Assembly (NCBI GenBank): GCA_963666475.2
Contig: OY762821.2
Location: 372,001-436,000, forward strand
Direction: 5' to 3'
Source: JBFHIZ01 sp963666475
GTDB taxonomy: Bacteria; Bacillota; Clostridia; Lachnospirales; Lachnospiraceae
DNA: 64,000 nt
In this document: positions 27,303 to 35,832 of the stretch, piece after piece
How the letters are laid out: the number at the start of each line of letters is the position of its first letter
Numbering within the stretch: position 1 is the first letter of the stretch
Program-made: the position numbers and the translations under genes
The notes under the pieces: generated by a model
Databases searched by the model: none
Told to the model about the DNA's origin: nothing
What the model saw: the letters and a program-made list of their open reading frames with translations, nothing else

Positions 27303-27338
27303 CTGTATCAGAAAATACTGAAAAAGGGACACATATGA
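27285..27338 (+). CDS. Possible 17-codon leader ORF coupled to flbD
   Basis: ATG 27285 is preceded by AAGGAG 6 bases upstream and opens a short frame reading MLVLLILYQKILKKGHI, ending at TGA 27336-27338. The TGA overlaps the flbD start as ATGA, the classic arrangement for translational coupling. The start codon is in the loop of the 14-bp hairpin. It may be chance, since the encoded peptide is partly the consequence of the palindrome. No homologue is known to me. Confidence 0.35.
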   Translation: MLVLLILYQKILKKGHI

Positions 27339-27535
27339 TTGATTTGACGAAGTTAAATGGAAGTAAAATTACAATCAATTCGGAGCTGATTGAGCTAATT
27401 GAGGAAACACCGGATACGGTGATTTCTATGACTACAGGCAGGAAATTTATTGTAAAAGAAAGTAGACAAGAGGTCAAAAATTTAGTAAAATCTTATAGAA
27501 AGGATATTTTTGCGATTTCTTTGCAAAAGGAATAG
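27335..27535 (+). CDS. flbD: Flagellar protein FlbD
   Basis: 66 residues, matching the small FlbD/YlzI family: MIDLTKLNGSKITINSELIE, then TPDTVISMTTGRKFIVKESR. It occurs between flgE and motA or fliL in Firmicutes and spirochaetes. In Bacillus subtilis the orthologue is also called SwrD and raises stator torque and swarming power; this fits its place directly before motA here. It has its own AAAAAGGG site about 6 bases upstream in addition to possible coupling with the short ORF. Confidence 0.9.
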   Translation: MIDLTKLNGSKITINSELIELIEETPDTVISMTTGRKFIVKESRQEVKNLVKSYRKDIFAISLQKE

Positions 27536-27544
27536 GTGGAGTTT

Positions 27545-28336
27545 GTGGATTTAGCATCAATAGTAGGAATGGTAGTATGTATAGCTCTGGTTTTATTTGC
27601 GATTGTTGCCGGAAACGGTGTCTCAGCGCTTAAGAACTTCGCAGATCTTCAATCCTTGTTCATTACATTAGGTGGTGCGTTTATGGCGACTATGATGTCG
27701 TATTCCATGAAGGATTTCATGAATGGACTTAAATCATTCACGTTGATTCTTAAGGCACCAGAATTGAACACACAGGAACTGATCACAAAGATCATAGATC
27801 TATCTAACGTAGCTAGAAAAGAGGGGTTACTTTCTTTGGAGGAAGCAGCATCAGATTTGGACGATGCTTTCTTGAAAAAAGGTATACTCCTTATTGTTGA
27901 TGGTACGGATCCGGAATTGGTACGTGCAATTATGGAAACAGAACTTGTAAGTATTGAAGGCCGACATAAGAAATCAATTGCCTTTTGGGAAACTCTTGCA
28001 GCATTGGGTCCGGCATGGGGGATGATCGGAACTCTGGTAGGTCTGATCAATATGTTACAAAATATGGACGATCCTTCATCCATCGGACCTTCGATGTCCG
28101 TTGCGTTGATTACTACGTTGTACGGTTCTATGCTTGCAAACTGGATCGCGCAACCTGTTGCAAACAAACTTAAAAATAACAATGGTGATGAGCTGATGAC
28201 AAAAGAAGTTATGATAGAAGGCTTGTTGTCAATCCAGGCGGGAGAAAATCCTCGTGTTATCGAAGAAAAATTAAAATCGTTCTTAGCACCTGCTGATCGT
28301 GCAATCACAGATGATGGAGGTGAGGGAAATGAGTAA
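27545..28336 (+). CDS. motA: Flagellar stator protein MotA
   Basis: 263 residues from GTG 27545, reading MDLASIVGMVVCIALVLFAI; an upstream GTG at 27536 is possible but its spacing is poorer. Four membrane helices, with the two C-terminal ones in GPAWGMIGTLVGLINMLQNM and SVALITTLYGSMLANWIA, which include the conserved prolines and the channel face. The cytoplasmic loop carries the charged residues that push on FliG. MotA5MotB2 conducts ions and generates torque. In Bacillus motAB is a separate operon; here it is embedded between flbD and fliL, as in many Clostridia. Confidence 0.95.
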   Translation: MDLASIVGMVVCIALVLFAIVAGNGVSALKNFADLQSLFITLGGAFMATMMSYSMKDFMNGLKSFTLILKAPELNTQELITKIIDLSNVARKEGLLSLEEAASDLDDAFLKKGILLIVDGTDPELVRAIMETELVSIEGRHKKSIAFWETLAALGPAWGMIGTLVGLINMLQNMDDPSSIGPSMSVALITTLYGSMLANWIAQPVANKLKNNNGDELMTKEVMIEGLLSIQAGENPRVIEEKLKSFLAPADRAITDDGGEGNE

Positions 28337-29129
28337 AAAGAAACAGGAAGAGTGTCCACCGGCTGGTGCACCTGCCTTTATGTCGACTTATGGTGACATG
28401 ATGACCTTGCTTCTTTGCTTTTTCGTTTTGCTATTTTCCATGTCCAGTGTGGATGCTGAAAAGTTTGAAGCAATCGCAGCATCATTTTCAAAGACCTTTA
28501 GTATTTTTCAAGCAGGGTCCTCGGCAATTGGGGATGGAATGCTTGTCAGTAACGGCGTAAGCCAATTAAATGAGTTGGATCAATACATCAATAGTATGGG
28601 AAAAACTGCTGATGGAGAACAACAGACAGATGATATTCTTTCCGAAGTCGCAAATATGCAGCTTGCAGCATCCGAGCAATTGGCTGAGAAGATAGCAGAG
28701 GCGATTAGTGAAGGACAACTAGAGGACCAAATTGAGATTTCTTTTAATTCGCAATATGTTTTATTAACTTTAAACGGTGCATTGCTTTTTGACTCGGGAC
28801 AAGCTAAACTGAAAGAAGAAGCATTGCCGGTTATGAGTCAGGTCGGAAAGATTCTTGAGCGATATGCTGACAATGCCATTGAAGTCGAAGGCCATACAGA
28901 TAATGTACCAATTAATACATCGACTTACCCTAGCAATGATGTTCTGAGTGATTTTAGAGCACTTGCTGTATTTGATTTTTTGATTGAGAATACCAATCTT
29001 GACCCTGCGGTGATCAAACACTCGGGCAGAGGCGAATATGTACCAATTGCTGACAATTCAACGGCGGCGGGCAGAGCATTAAACCGCCGAGTTGAAATTA
29101 AGATATACCATTCGTTAAGTACATACTAA
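28329..29129 (+). CDS. motB: Flagellar stator protein MotB
   Basis: 266 residues from ATG 28329, overlapping motA by 8 bases, with a GGAGGTGAG site inside motA. The upstream start at 28299 is rejected because of this site. The single membrane helix holds the ion-carrying aspartate, Asp23, in TYGDMMTLLLCFFVLLFSMS. The C-terminal OmpA-like domain binds peptidoglycan (VEGHTDNVPINTS and ALNRRVEIKIYH). Whether it uses H+ or Na+ cannot be told safely from these residues. Confidence 0.95.
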   Translation: MSKKKQEECPPAGAPAFMSTYGDMMTLLLCFFVLLFSMSSVDAEKFEAIAASFSKTFSIFQAGSSAIGDGMLVSNGVSQLNELDQYINSMGKTADGEQQTDDILSEVANMQLAASEQLAEKIAEAISEGQLEDQIEISFNSQYVLLTLNGALLFDSGQAKLKEEALPVMSQVGKILERYADNAIEVEGHTDNVPINTSTYPSNDVLSDFRALAVFDFLIENTNLDPAVIKHSGRGEYVPIADNSTAAGRALNRRVEIKIYHSLSTY

Positions 29130-29171
29130 GAAAGAAATGAAAAATACTGAAAAAAGAAAGGTATGGATCAT

Positions 29172-29693
29172 ATGAAAAAGAATTTGATCTCAGTGTTAAT
29201 TCTTGCACTGTTAATTGTAAACGTAGTTATGACGGGAGTCATGATGTTCAGTGTGACTAGTGCTTCAAGTAAAACTGCTGCGCTGGTAGACCAAATTGCT
29301 GCAGCTCTTAATTTGGAGTTGAGTGCTGATGGAGACACTGCTGATAATTCAGCAGTTGTGGTATCGCTTGCAAGTACAGAAGTATACGATATTGCAGATT
29401 CCTTCACTGTAAAACTCAAAAAAGGAGTAGATGGAGAAGATCATTATGGTTTGTTTTCCATTTCTCTTTCTCTTAACAAGGATGATGATGGATATGGAGA
29501 TTATGGTGCAACAATTTCATCCTATGAAAGCAAGATTAAGAGTATCATCATAAATGTTGTTTCATCGTATTCGATTGACGACGCAGATGATTCGAAACAG
29601 GAAATGTTAGATGATATTTTATCGCAAATCCAAGCAATGTACGATTCAACATTTATTTATGAAGTTATTTTCCGAGATGTAACATTCCAATAA
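29172..29693 (+). CDS. fliL: Flagellar basal-body-associated protein FliL
   Basis: 173 residues from ATG 29172 (ATG 29163 is an alternative, but its ribosome-binding site would be only 2 bases away). One N-terminal membrane helix (LISVLILALLIVNVVMTGVM) and an extracytoplasmic stomatin-like domain ending IYEVIFRDVTFQ, typical of FliL. FliL rings surround the stator and keep it active under load. It lies between motB and fliM in the expected order. Confidence 0.9.
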   Translation: MKKNLISVLILALLIVNVVMTGVMMFSVTSASSKTAALVDQIAAALNLELSADGDTADNSAVVVSLASTEVYDIADSFTVKLKKGVDGEDHYGLFSISLSLNKDDDGYGDYGATISSYESKIKSIIINVVSSYSIDDADDSKQEMLDDILSQIQAMYDSTFIYEVIFRDVTFQ

Positions 29694-29726
29694 CTTCAAA
29701 TCAAATCTAGAGGGAGGTGAGCTGGA

Positions 29727-30707
29727 GTGCCGGATGTTCTATCGCAAAACGAAATAGACAGTTTACTACAAGCGCTTAGTACTGGCGAGTTGGACATGGA
29801 CGAAATGCAAAATTCCAACGAAGTCAAAATATCCAATTATGACTTTAAACGTCCAGCGAAATTCTCAAAGGATCACCTACGTACATTGGAAATTGTATTT
29901 GAGCATTACGCCAGGTTGCTATCAACAAATCTTCCAGTTTATCTTCGGAAGAATATACAAGTAGATGTAACGAGTTCAGAAACTGTTACATTTTCTGAGT
30001 TTTCAAACGCATTATCGAACCCCGTTATTTTGGGAGTTATAAATTTTGATCCTTTACCAGGAAATCTGATTATGGAATTGTCAACGAATCTGGGATACGC
30101 AATGATTGATCGTATGCTAGGCGGGCCGGGCAAATCGGTCAGTAAAAAACGTGACTTTTCTGAAATAGAATTATCAATCGTAGAAAAAATGTTGGTTATA
30201 TGTACCCAACTCCTTCGTGAACCGTGGAAGAATGTGTTGGATGCACACCCCATGCTAGATCGTATTGAGACCAATGCACAGTTTGCACAGATTGTTTCTC
30301 CGAGTGATATGATTGCTATTGTCACACTCAATATTCGATTGGGCGAAGAAGAAGGACTGATGAATATTTGTCTTCCGTATTTTACGGTAGAAAGTGTCAT
30401 GGATAAATTGAACACAAAATACTGGTTCTCAACCATGCAAGAAGTAGAAGACGAAGATTATCAAGATCATATTACGTCGGTACTTCGTAAAGTAGATATT
30501 CCAATTCGTGCAGTATTAGGAGAAAGTTCAATTACTGTAAGTGACTTTTTGGGATTGCAGCGAGGCGATATTATTCGATTAAATTCAAGAGTAGACGATG
30601 AAATGGAAATCTACGTTGGAAATATAAAAAAATTTACTGCTCTTCCGGGAGCCAGCAAAGATGCATATGCTGTGAGGGTTACCTCGGTAAAAAGAGAGGG
30701 GGATTAA
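29727..30707 (+). CDS. fliM: Flagellar motor switch protein FliM
   Basis: 326 residues from GTG 29727, with GGGAGGTGA 6 bases upstream. The N-terminal VLSQNEIDSLLQAL is the CheY-P-binding motif. The CheC-like middle domain has the GGPG segment in MIDRMLGGPGKSVSKKRDFS, which binds FliG. The C-terminal SPOA domain pairs with FliY/FliN (DFLGLQRGDIIRLNSRVDDE). FliM sits in the C-ring and changes rotation direction upon CheY binding. Confidence 0.97.
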   Translation: MPDVLSQNEIDSLLQALSTGELDMDEMQNSNEVKISNYDFKRPAKFSKDHLRTLEIVFEHYARLLSTNLPVYLRKNIQVDVTSSETVTFSEFSNALSNPVILGVINFDPLPGNLIMELSTNLGYAMIDRMLGGPGKSVSKKRDFSEIELSIVEKMLVICTQLLREPWKNVLDAHPMLDRIETNAQFAQIVSPSDMIAIVTLNIRLGEEEGLMNICLPYFTVESVMDKLNTKYWFSTMQEVEDEDYQDHITSVLRKVDIPIRAVLGESSITVSDFLGLQRGDIIRLNSRVDDEMEIYVGNIKKFTALPGASKDAYAVRVTSVKREGD

Positions 30708-30710
30708 AAC

Positions 30711-31940
30711 ATGGATGGAATGCTGTCTCAAGATGAGATTAATGCATTGCTTAGCGGAATGAATATGGATGATGATTCCTCTTCAAGCACTTCGGCAGTC
30801 GATACGAGCTCGAATGAATTACTCACAGATACCGAAATTGATGCAATTGGAGAAATTGCTAATATTTCCATGGGAACATCGGCGACCACTTTATATTCAT
30901 TGGTTAATCGAAAAGTGAATATTACCACTCCTGCGGTTAAATTAACCACATGGGAAAGTGTATCCGTACTGAAAAACAGACCATGTGTATTCATACAAAT
31001 ACGTTATACGGTAGGACTAGATGGAACAAATATTCTGGTGTTAAATGATCAGGATGTGAAAATTATTACCGATTTAATGATGGGTGGGGATGGTACAAAC
31101 ATTGGAGATGAGATTACTGAACTTCATTTAAGTGCTATTTCAGAAGCGATGAACCAGATGATGGGGTCATCTGCAACCTCTCTAGCAAGTATGATTAAAG
31201 AGGCAATCGATATCAGTCCACCAGAAGCAACCGTCGTAAGTTTTGATGATGATAGCGCGCCGTCGAATCTTCCAGAGTTTTTATCTGGACAGTTTGTTGA
31301 AATATCATTTCGTATGCAGATTGGTGATCTTGTTGATTCGACGATTATGCAACTTTACCCAATAGATTTTGCAAAGCGTTTGGTTGCAAGCTTTATGAAT
31401 CCAGGTGGTGAATCGGAGAAAAAACCTGAGCCAGTGGTTGAACAGCCAAAACCTCAAGCACAACCCCAGATGCAGCCGGAAGCTCAAATGAATATGGGAG
31501 CACAACAACCGGATATGTATTCAGGAATGCAGATGCAACCAGGAATGCAGATGCAGCAGGGAATGCAGATGCAACCAGGAATGCAAATGCAACCAGGAAT
31601 GCAAATGCAACCGAATATGCAACAGATGTATATGCAGCCACAGATGCAGAATGTACAGCCTGCACAGTTCCAAAATTTTGCAAGTATGGGTGATGTGATT
31701 GGCACACCTGAAAATATAAAACTGATTAAAGACGTCCCTCTTGAGGTGACAGTTGAATTGGGTAGAACTAGAAAATCCATATCAGAAATACTTGATTTTG
31801 CACCGGGAACAATTATAGAATTAGATAAGATAGCCGGTGAACCAATAGACGTTCTTGTAAATGGAAAGTTTGTTGCAAAAGGTGAAGTTGTAGTAATTGA
31901 AGAAAGTTTCGGTATCCGTGTAACGGAAATTATTAATTAG
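30711..31940 (+). CDS. fliY: Flagellar motor switch phosphatase FliY
   Basis: 409 residues. The first residues GMLSQDEINALLSGM are a FliM-like CheY-binding motif. A CheC-like domain follows with two phosphatase motifs of the E-x2-N type, EIANISMG and EAMNQMMG, so CheY-P hydrolysis is likely. After a Pro/Gln/Met-rich linker (about residues 240-320) comes a FliN-type SPOA domain (about 330-409). This matches Bacillus FliY, the C-ring phosphatase in place of FliN. The linker contains five 18-bp tandem repeats encoding GMQMQP, an oddity in a structural ring protein. It starts 4 bases after fliM. Confidence 0.95.
   Translation: MDGMLSQDEINALLSGMNMDDDSSSSTSAVDTSSNELLTDTEIDAIGEIANISMGTSATTLYSLVNRKVNITTPAVKLTTWESVSVLKNRPCVFIQIRYTVGLDGTNILVLNDQDVKIITDLMMGGDGTNIGDEITELHLSAISEAMNQMMGSSATSLASMIKEAIDISPPEATVVSFDDDSAPSNLPEFLSGQFVEISFRMQIGDLVDSTIMQLYPIDFAKRLVASFMNPGGESEKKPEPVVEQPKPQAQPQMQPEAQMNMGAQQPDMYSGMQMQPGMQMQQGMQMQPGMQMQPGMQMQPNMQQMYMQPQMQNVQPAQFQNFASMGDVIGTPENIKLIKDVPLEVTVELGRTRKSISEILDFAPGTIIELDKIAGEPIDVLVNGKFVAKGEVVVIEESFGIRVTEIIN
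31524..31613 (+). repeat. Five 18-bp tandem repeats inside fliY
   Basis: Five copies of GGAATGCAGATGCAACCA, with 1-4 base changes in some copies, at 31524, 31542, 31560, 31578 and 31596. Each copy encodes Gly-Met-Gln-Met-Gln-Pro or a close variant. In-frame unit length means copy changes would lengthen or shorten the FliY linker without a frameshift. Confidence 0.95.
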
Positions 31941-31958
31941 AGAATGAGGAGTGAAAAT

Positions 31959-32321
31959 ATGGCGAAGAATATTTTGATAGTTGATGATGCAGCATTTATG
32001 CGAATGATGATTAAGGACATTCTCACGAAGAATGGGTACAATGTCGTTGGCGAAGCAGAAAATGGAGCAAAAGCCGTAGAAAAATATGCAGAATTGAAAC
32101 CAGACTTGGTTCTTATGGATATTACCATGCCTGAGTTAGACGGAATTGAAGCGTTGAAAAAAATCAAAGCATCAGATCCATCATCGCTTGTAATTATGTG
32201 TTCTGCAATGGGACAACAGGCTATGGTTATTGAGTCCATTCAAGCGGGAGCAAAAGATTTCATTGTAAAACCTTTCCAGGCAGATCGTGTTTTGGAAGCA
32301 GTTAAGAAAGTGGTGGGTTAA
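31959..32321 (+). CDS. cheY: Chemotaxis response regulator CheY
   Basis: 120 residues from ATG 31959, with GAGGAG upstream (an earlier in-frame GTG/ATG near 31944 is rejected). Single receiver domain: Asp9/Asp10, phospho-acceptor Asp54 in LVLMDITMPE, Ser82 (the Thr/Ser switch) and Lys104 in VKPF. Phosphorylated by CheA; binds FliM to set rotation direction. No output domain. The position fliY-cheY-fliO is the Bacillus and clostridial order. Confidence 0.97.
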   Translation: MAKNILIVDDAAFMRMMIKDILTKNGYNVVGEAENGAKAVEKYAELKPDLVLMDITMPELDGIEALKKIKASDPSSLVIMCSAMGQQAMVIESIQAGAKDFIVKPFQADRVLEAVKKVVG

Positions 32322-32680
32322 TGATCACTCTTTCTGGAATCAATAGTAATAGCTTTGCAGAGGTTATGACTGTACTTATTATTTTTGTATTTGTACTCGC
32401 CTTAACCTATTTTGTGACGCGTTTTATTGCTGGGTATCAGAAAGGAAAAACCTTTTCTGGAAACGTTGAAATTCTTGAAACGAGAAAGATTTCTCAAAAT
32501 AAATACATACAAATCGTTCGTATTGGAGAGAAGTATCTTGCTTTAGGGATTGGAAAAGATGAGATGAATGTCTTGACAGAAATCAATAAGGAAGAGCTTG
32601 TTCTTCAAGAAGTAGAACCAATTCAGCCATTTGTAAGTTTTAAGAATTTCTTAGAACAGGCAAAGAATAAGAAACAGTAG
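32321..32680 (+). CDS. fliO: Flagellar biosynthesis protein FliO/FliZ
   Basis: 119 residues beginning at ATG 32321, which shares its A with the cheY stop codon (TAATG). One membrane helix (VLIIFVFVLALTYFVTRFIA, about residues 17-36) and a cytoplasmic beta segment with VEILETRKISQNKYIQIVRI, typical of FliO. FliO is a transient scaffold for assembling the FliP ring in the export gate. It lacks the N-terminal signal peptide found in the longer Bacillus FliZ. Confidence 0.9.
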   Translation: MITLSGINSNSFAEVMTVLIIFVFVLALTYFVTRFIAGYQKGKTFSGNVEILETRKISQNKYIQIVRIGEKYLALGIGKDEMNVLTEINKEELVLQEVEPIQPFVSFKNFLEQAKNKKQ

Positions 32681-32697
32681 AAAGCGTAAGATTATTC

Positions 32698-33591
32698 ATG
32701 CAGACGAATTGCAAAAAAAATACAAAGTTCATAATTATCAAAATATGCCTGCTGTTACTGGTGGGCATGTTCTGCATTAGTGTACCTGTCGTTGCACATG
32801 CAGAAAGTGTGGAAGATACATCTGCATCGGATTTGTTGAATGCAATTTTAGGAACAGGTGATGATACTGCAACGGATGCCTTGACATCTACTGAAGGGAC
32901 AGAAAATACGACCGATGGTGATACAAATAGTTCACTATCAATCAATATTGCAAATGAAAGCGGAGGGCTTGCGGGAGCGCTTCGTATTCTGCTCACCCTG
33001 ACGTTGATTGCGCTTGCGCCCACGCTTGTGATTTGTCTTACATCGTTTACACGAATTATCATCGTACTTCATTTTACGAGGTCTGCGTTGAATACACAAT
33101 CAGCACCACCAAACCAAGTTCTACTTGGACTAGCACTTTTTCTGACATTTTTTATTATGAGTCCTGTTATTACTCAAATCAATGAAAACGCGTTTCAACC
33201 TTTTGAAGCTGGAGAAATCACGCAAGAAGTGGCGCTAGAACGAGGTATTGAACCAATTCGTGAGTTTATGTATGGACAAACACAGACGAAAGATGTTCGT
33301 TTGTTTTTAGAAATTTCAAATGTTGAATGGGATGGAACTATGGAAGGGATTCCGACATCCGTATTAATACCAAGTTTTATGATTAGCGAGCTACGCTCCG
33401 CATTTATTATTGGATTTATAATATATATTCCATTTATTATTATCGATATGGTGGTAGCTTCCGTGCTAATGAGTATGGGTATGATGATGCTTCCTCCGAC
33501 AACAATATCTATGCCATTCAAAATTTTATTATTTATTTTAGCGGATGGCTGGGGCCTTGTAATTGGAAATGTAGTGAAGTCGTTTTATTGA
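32698..33591 (+). CDS. fliP: Flagellar type III export gate protein FliP
   Basis: 297 residues, longer than usual (about 220-250) because of a Thr/Asp/Ser-rich stretch after the signal peptide (FIIIKICLLLLVGMFCISVP, then about residues 40-85). The FliP core starts near SFTRIIIVLHFTRSALNTQS and has LLGLALFLTFFIMSPV, with the final helix in LMSMGMMMLPPTTISMPFKI. FliP pentamers with FliQ and FliR make the export channel. The ATG has only a weak ribosome-binding site (AAAGCGTAAG). Signal peptide use is normal for FliP. Confidence 0.95.
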   Translation: MQTNCKKNTKFIIIKICLLLLVGMFCISVPVVAHAESVEDTSASDLLNAILGTGDDTATDALTSTEGTENTTDGDTNSSLSINIANESGGLAGALRILLTLTLIALAPTLVICLTSFTRIIIVLHFTRSALNTQSAPPNQVLLGLALFLTFFIMSPVITQINENAFQPFEAGEITQEVALERGIEPIREFMYGQTQTKDVRLFLEISNVEWDGTMEGIPTSVLIPSFMISELRSAFIIGFIIYIPFIIIDMVVASVLMSMGMMMLPPTTISMPFKILLFILADGWGLVIGNVVKSFY

Positions 33592-33607
33592 GAGGATGTG
33601 AGAACAA

Positions 33608-33877
33608 ATGAGTGTTGATGAGGTCACCAGGATTGCAAGTGAAGCTCTTTGGCTTATCATCCGTACAGCGGCACCTGTGCTGCTTGTTTCATTGATTGTT
33701 GGATTGATAGTAAGTATCTTTCAAACGGTAACATCCATACAGGAACAAACCCTTACTTTTGTTCCAAAAATCTTGGCGATTTTTTTGGCCTTGATGTTGT
33801 TTGGGAATTGGATGTTGACCAGTCTTGCAGAGTATATGAAAGAGTTATGGTCAAATTTTGCAGTGTATATATCTTAA
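33608..33877 (+). CDS. fliQ: Flagellar export gate protein FliQ
   Basis: 89 residues, exactly the usual size, with two membrane helices (LWLIIRTAAPVLLVSLIVGL and ILAIFLALMLFGNWMLTSLA) joined by the conserved turn VSIFQTVTSIQEQTLTFVPK. FliQ forms the closing part of the FliPQR gate. The ribosome-binding site AGAGGATG lies close to the fliP stop. Confidence 0.96.
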   Translation: MSVDEVTRIASEALWLIIRTAAPVLLVSLIVGLIVSIFQTVTSIQEQTLTFVPKILAIFLALMLFGNWMLTSLAEYMKELWSNFAVYIS

Positions 33878-33909
33878 AAGTTTTTATATAGAAATGTTGG
33901 TGAAAAGAT

Positions 33910-34689
33910 ATGCTTGATGTCGCGTTTACAATCGAAGATCTAGAATATTTTCTGCTAATCATGACTCGTGTATCGGCGTTTGTTTTTGTCGCACCTGTGA
34001 TTGGCACAAATTCGGTTCCGGGACGTATAAAAATCGTGCTATCTTTTTTTATTTCATTTTTGTTGTATTATGCGGTTACACCAGCATACCCTCAGTATAG
34101 CTCAGTGTTTGGATATGCTGTCATTATTGTGAAGGAAGCTGTAACAGGACTTCTGGTTGGCTGGGGCAGTCTTCTTTGCACCAACATAGCAGGACTAGCA
34201 GGTCGTTTGATTGACATGGAGAGTGGACTTTCCATGATTAGTGAATATGATCCCGCAACAAGAGAGCAGGTTACTGTTACAGGAATTCTATATAATTATA
34301 TTTTTATGTTGATGCTGATTGTTTCGGGAATGTATGAATATATAATTCGAGCCCTGGCGGATACGTTTGTATTAATACCTGTCAATGCCATGGTCTTCCA
34401 GTCTGACAATTTAGTCAATGCAATTCTCGTGTTTTTAAGAGATTTTTTTGAAATAGGATTTCGTATTAGCTTACCAATTTTTGCGTGTATTATGCTTATG
34501 AACACCATCTTTGGAGTACTGGCAAAGATTGCACCACAGTTGAATATGTTCGCAGTAGGCATCCAGGCAAAAATATTGGTATCTTTCTTGGTTCTTTTCA
34601 TTACAGTAGGGATGATGTCAGGAGCGGCAAGTTTAATTTTTGAGGAAATAAAGAAAATTACGAGGCTGTTCGTGGAGGCGATGATGTGA
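33910..34689 (+). CDS. fliR: Flagellar export gate protein FliR
   Basis: 259 residues with about six hydrophobic segments. FliR hallmarks include VSAFVFVAPVIGTNSVPGRI near residues 20-40 and the NIAGLAGRLIDMESGLSMI turn. FliR is the single-copy plug-side subunit of the FliPQR gate. It ends at TGA 34687-34689, overlapping the flhB start region; in some Clostridia fliR and flhB are fused, but here they are separate. Confidence 0.95.
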   Translation: MLDVAFTIEDLEYFLLIMTRVSAFVFVAPVIGTNSVPGRIKIVLSFFISFLLYYAVTPAYPQYSSVFGYAVIIVKEAVTGLLVGWGSLLCTNIAGLAGRLIDMESGLSMISEYDPATREQVTVTGILYNYIFMLMLIVSGMYEYIIRALADTFVLIPVNAMVFQSDNLVNAILVFLRDFFEIGFRISLPIFACIMLMNTIFGVLAKIAPQLNMFAVGIQAKILVSFLVLFITVGMMSGAASLIFEEIKKITRLFVEAMM

Positions 34690-35798
34690 TGATGCAATGC
34701 AACCTACAATTTTTCGCACAAGACGGACCGGGTGGAGAAAAAACGGAACCGGCCACACATAAAAAATTAGCTGACGCCAGGAATGAAGGACAAGTAGCAA
34801 GAAGTAAAGAGCTTGGAAATAGTTTTATGTTGCTTTTTCTTTTTGTTTTTTTGAAATTTGGAATGTCGTACATTGGTACACGACTTCTTGAACTGATTGG
34901 ATATTTTTTCAATCTGTTTGATGTTGTTACCGTTATTTGGGATGGTCAAATTGTTTCAAATACGTATGGACAGGTATTGAATGATGGAATCATTAAATTG
35001 ATTATTATCGTCGCTCCGCTTTTTCTATGTGCAATCATTATTGCAGTCGTGGCAGAAATTATTCAGGTTAAATGGAAAATATCTACAAAGCCATTGATGC
35101 CGAAGTTTTCAAAACTCAATCCATTGAATGGCTTGAAACGTATTTTTTCATTGAACTCTGTTGTTGAGCTTGTAAAGGCGATACTAAAAATTGGACTGAT
35201 TTCCTATGTGGTTTATTTGACCTTTCAAAATTCATGGTCGACCTTATTGGTTCTGTATGAAGTAAATTTAAGAACCGCAATCGCAATGATTGGACAAATC
35301 ACAATTGATCTTGGCATTAAAATTTCGATTATCTATTTTTTTGTAGCAATTGCCGATTATATCTATCAGCGTTGGAAATTTTCAAGAGATATGCGAATGA
35401 CGAAAAAAGAAATTCGTGATGAAATGAAAAATTCAGAAGGAGATCCGCAAATCAAAGCAAAGATTCGCCAACGAATGCGTGAAGTGTCTAGGAGAAGAAT
35501 GATGCAGGATCTTCCGAGTGCAGATGTTGTTATTACAAACCCGACACATTTTGCAGTTGCCCTGAAGTACGATGCAAAAGTATCGGATGCTCCTTATGTC
35601 ATTGCAAAAGGTCAAGATTACCTTGCACAAAGAATAAAGGAAGTTGCAAAAGATAATAAAATTGAAATTGTAGAAAATAAACCACTTGCGAGATCCCTGT
35701 ATGCAAGTTGTGAAGTCGGAGAAGTTATTCCGCAGGAGCTCTATCAAGCGGTAGCCGATGTGTTGGCCTATGTGTATGGGTTGCAGGGGAAAATCTAG
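34686..35798 (+). CDS. flhB: Flagellar export specificity protein FlhB
   Basis: 370 residues. It starts at GTG 34686 or ATG 34689/34692, all compatible with GGAGG at 34674. Cytosolic N-terminus with GEKTEPATHKKLADARNEGQ, four membrane helices, and the auto-cleaved motif NPTH at about residues 285-288 in VVITNPTHFAVALKYD. Cleavage before Pro switches export from hook to filament type together with FliK. The first residues MQCNLQFFAQDGPGG are typical of Clostridia. It overlaps the end of fliR. Confidence 0.96.
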   Translation: MMMQCNLQFFAQDGPGGEKTEPATHKKLADARNEGQVARSKELGNSFMLLFLFVFLKFGMSYIGTRLLELIGYFFNLFDVVTVIWDGQIVSNTYGQVLNDGIIKLIIIVAPLFLCAIIIAVVAEIIQVKWKISTKPLMPKFSKLNPLNGLKRIFSLNSVVELVKAILKIGLISYVVYLTFQNSWSTLLVLYEVNLRTAIAMIGQITIDLGIKISIIYFFVAIADYIYQRWKFSRDMRMTKKEIRDEMKNSEGDPQIKAKIRQRMREVSRRRMMQDLPSADVVITNPTHFAVALKYDAKVSDAPYVIAKGQDYLAQRIKEVAKDNKIEIVENKPLARSLYASCEVGEVIPQELYQAVADVLAYVYGLQGKI

Positions 35799-35832
35799 TT
35801 AGAAAAGACAAAAATTTCGGAAGGAGAGCGAC

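Noticed and set aside
27649..28371. 240-residue open frame on the - strand
   Set aside because: It lies fully opposite motA, has no family features, and motA has a clear ribosome-binding site, membrane pattern and position.
31524..31613. CRISPR-like array
   Set aside because: Repeats are directly adjacent without spacers and lie in frame within fliY.
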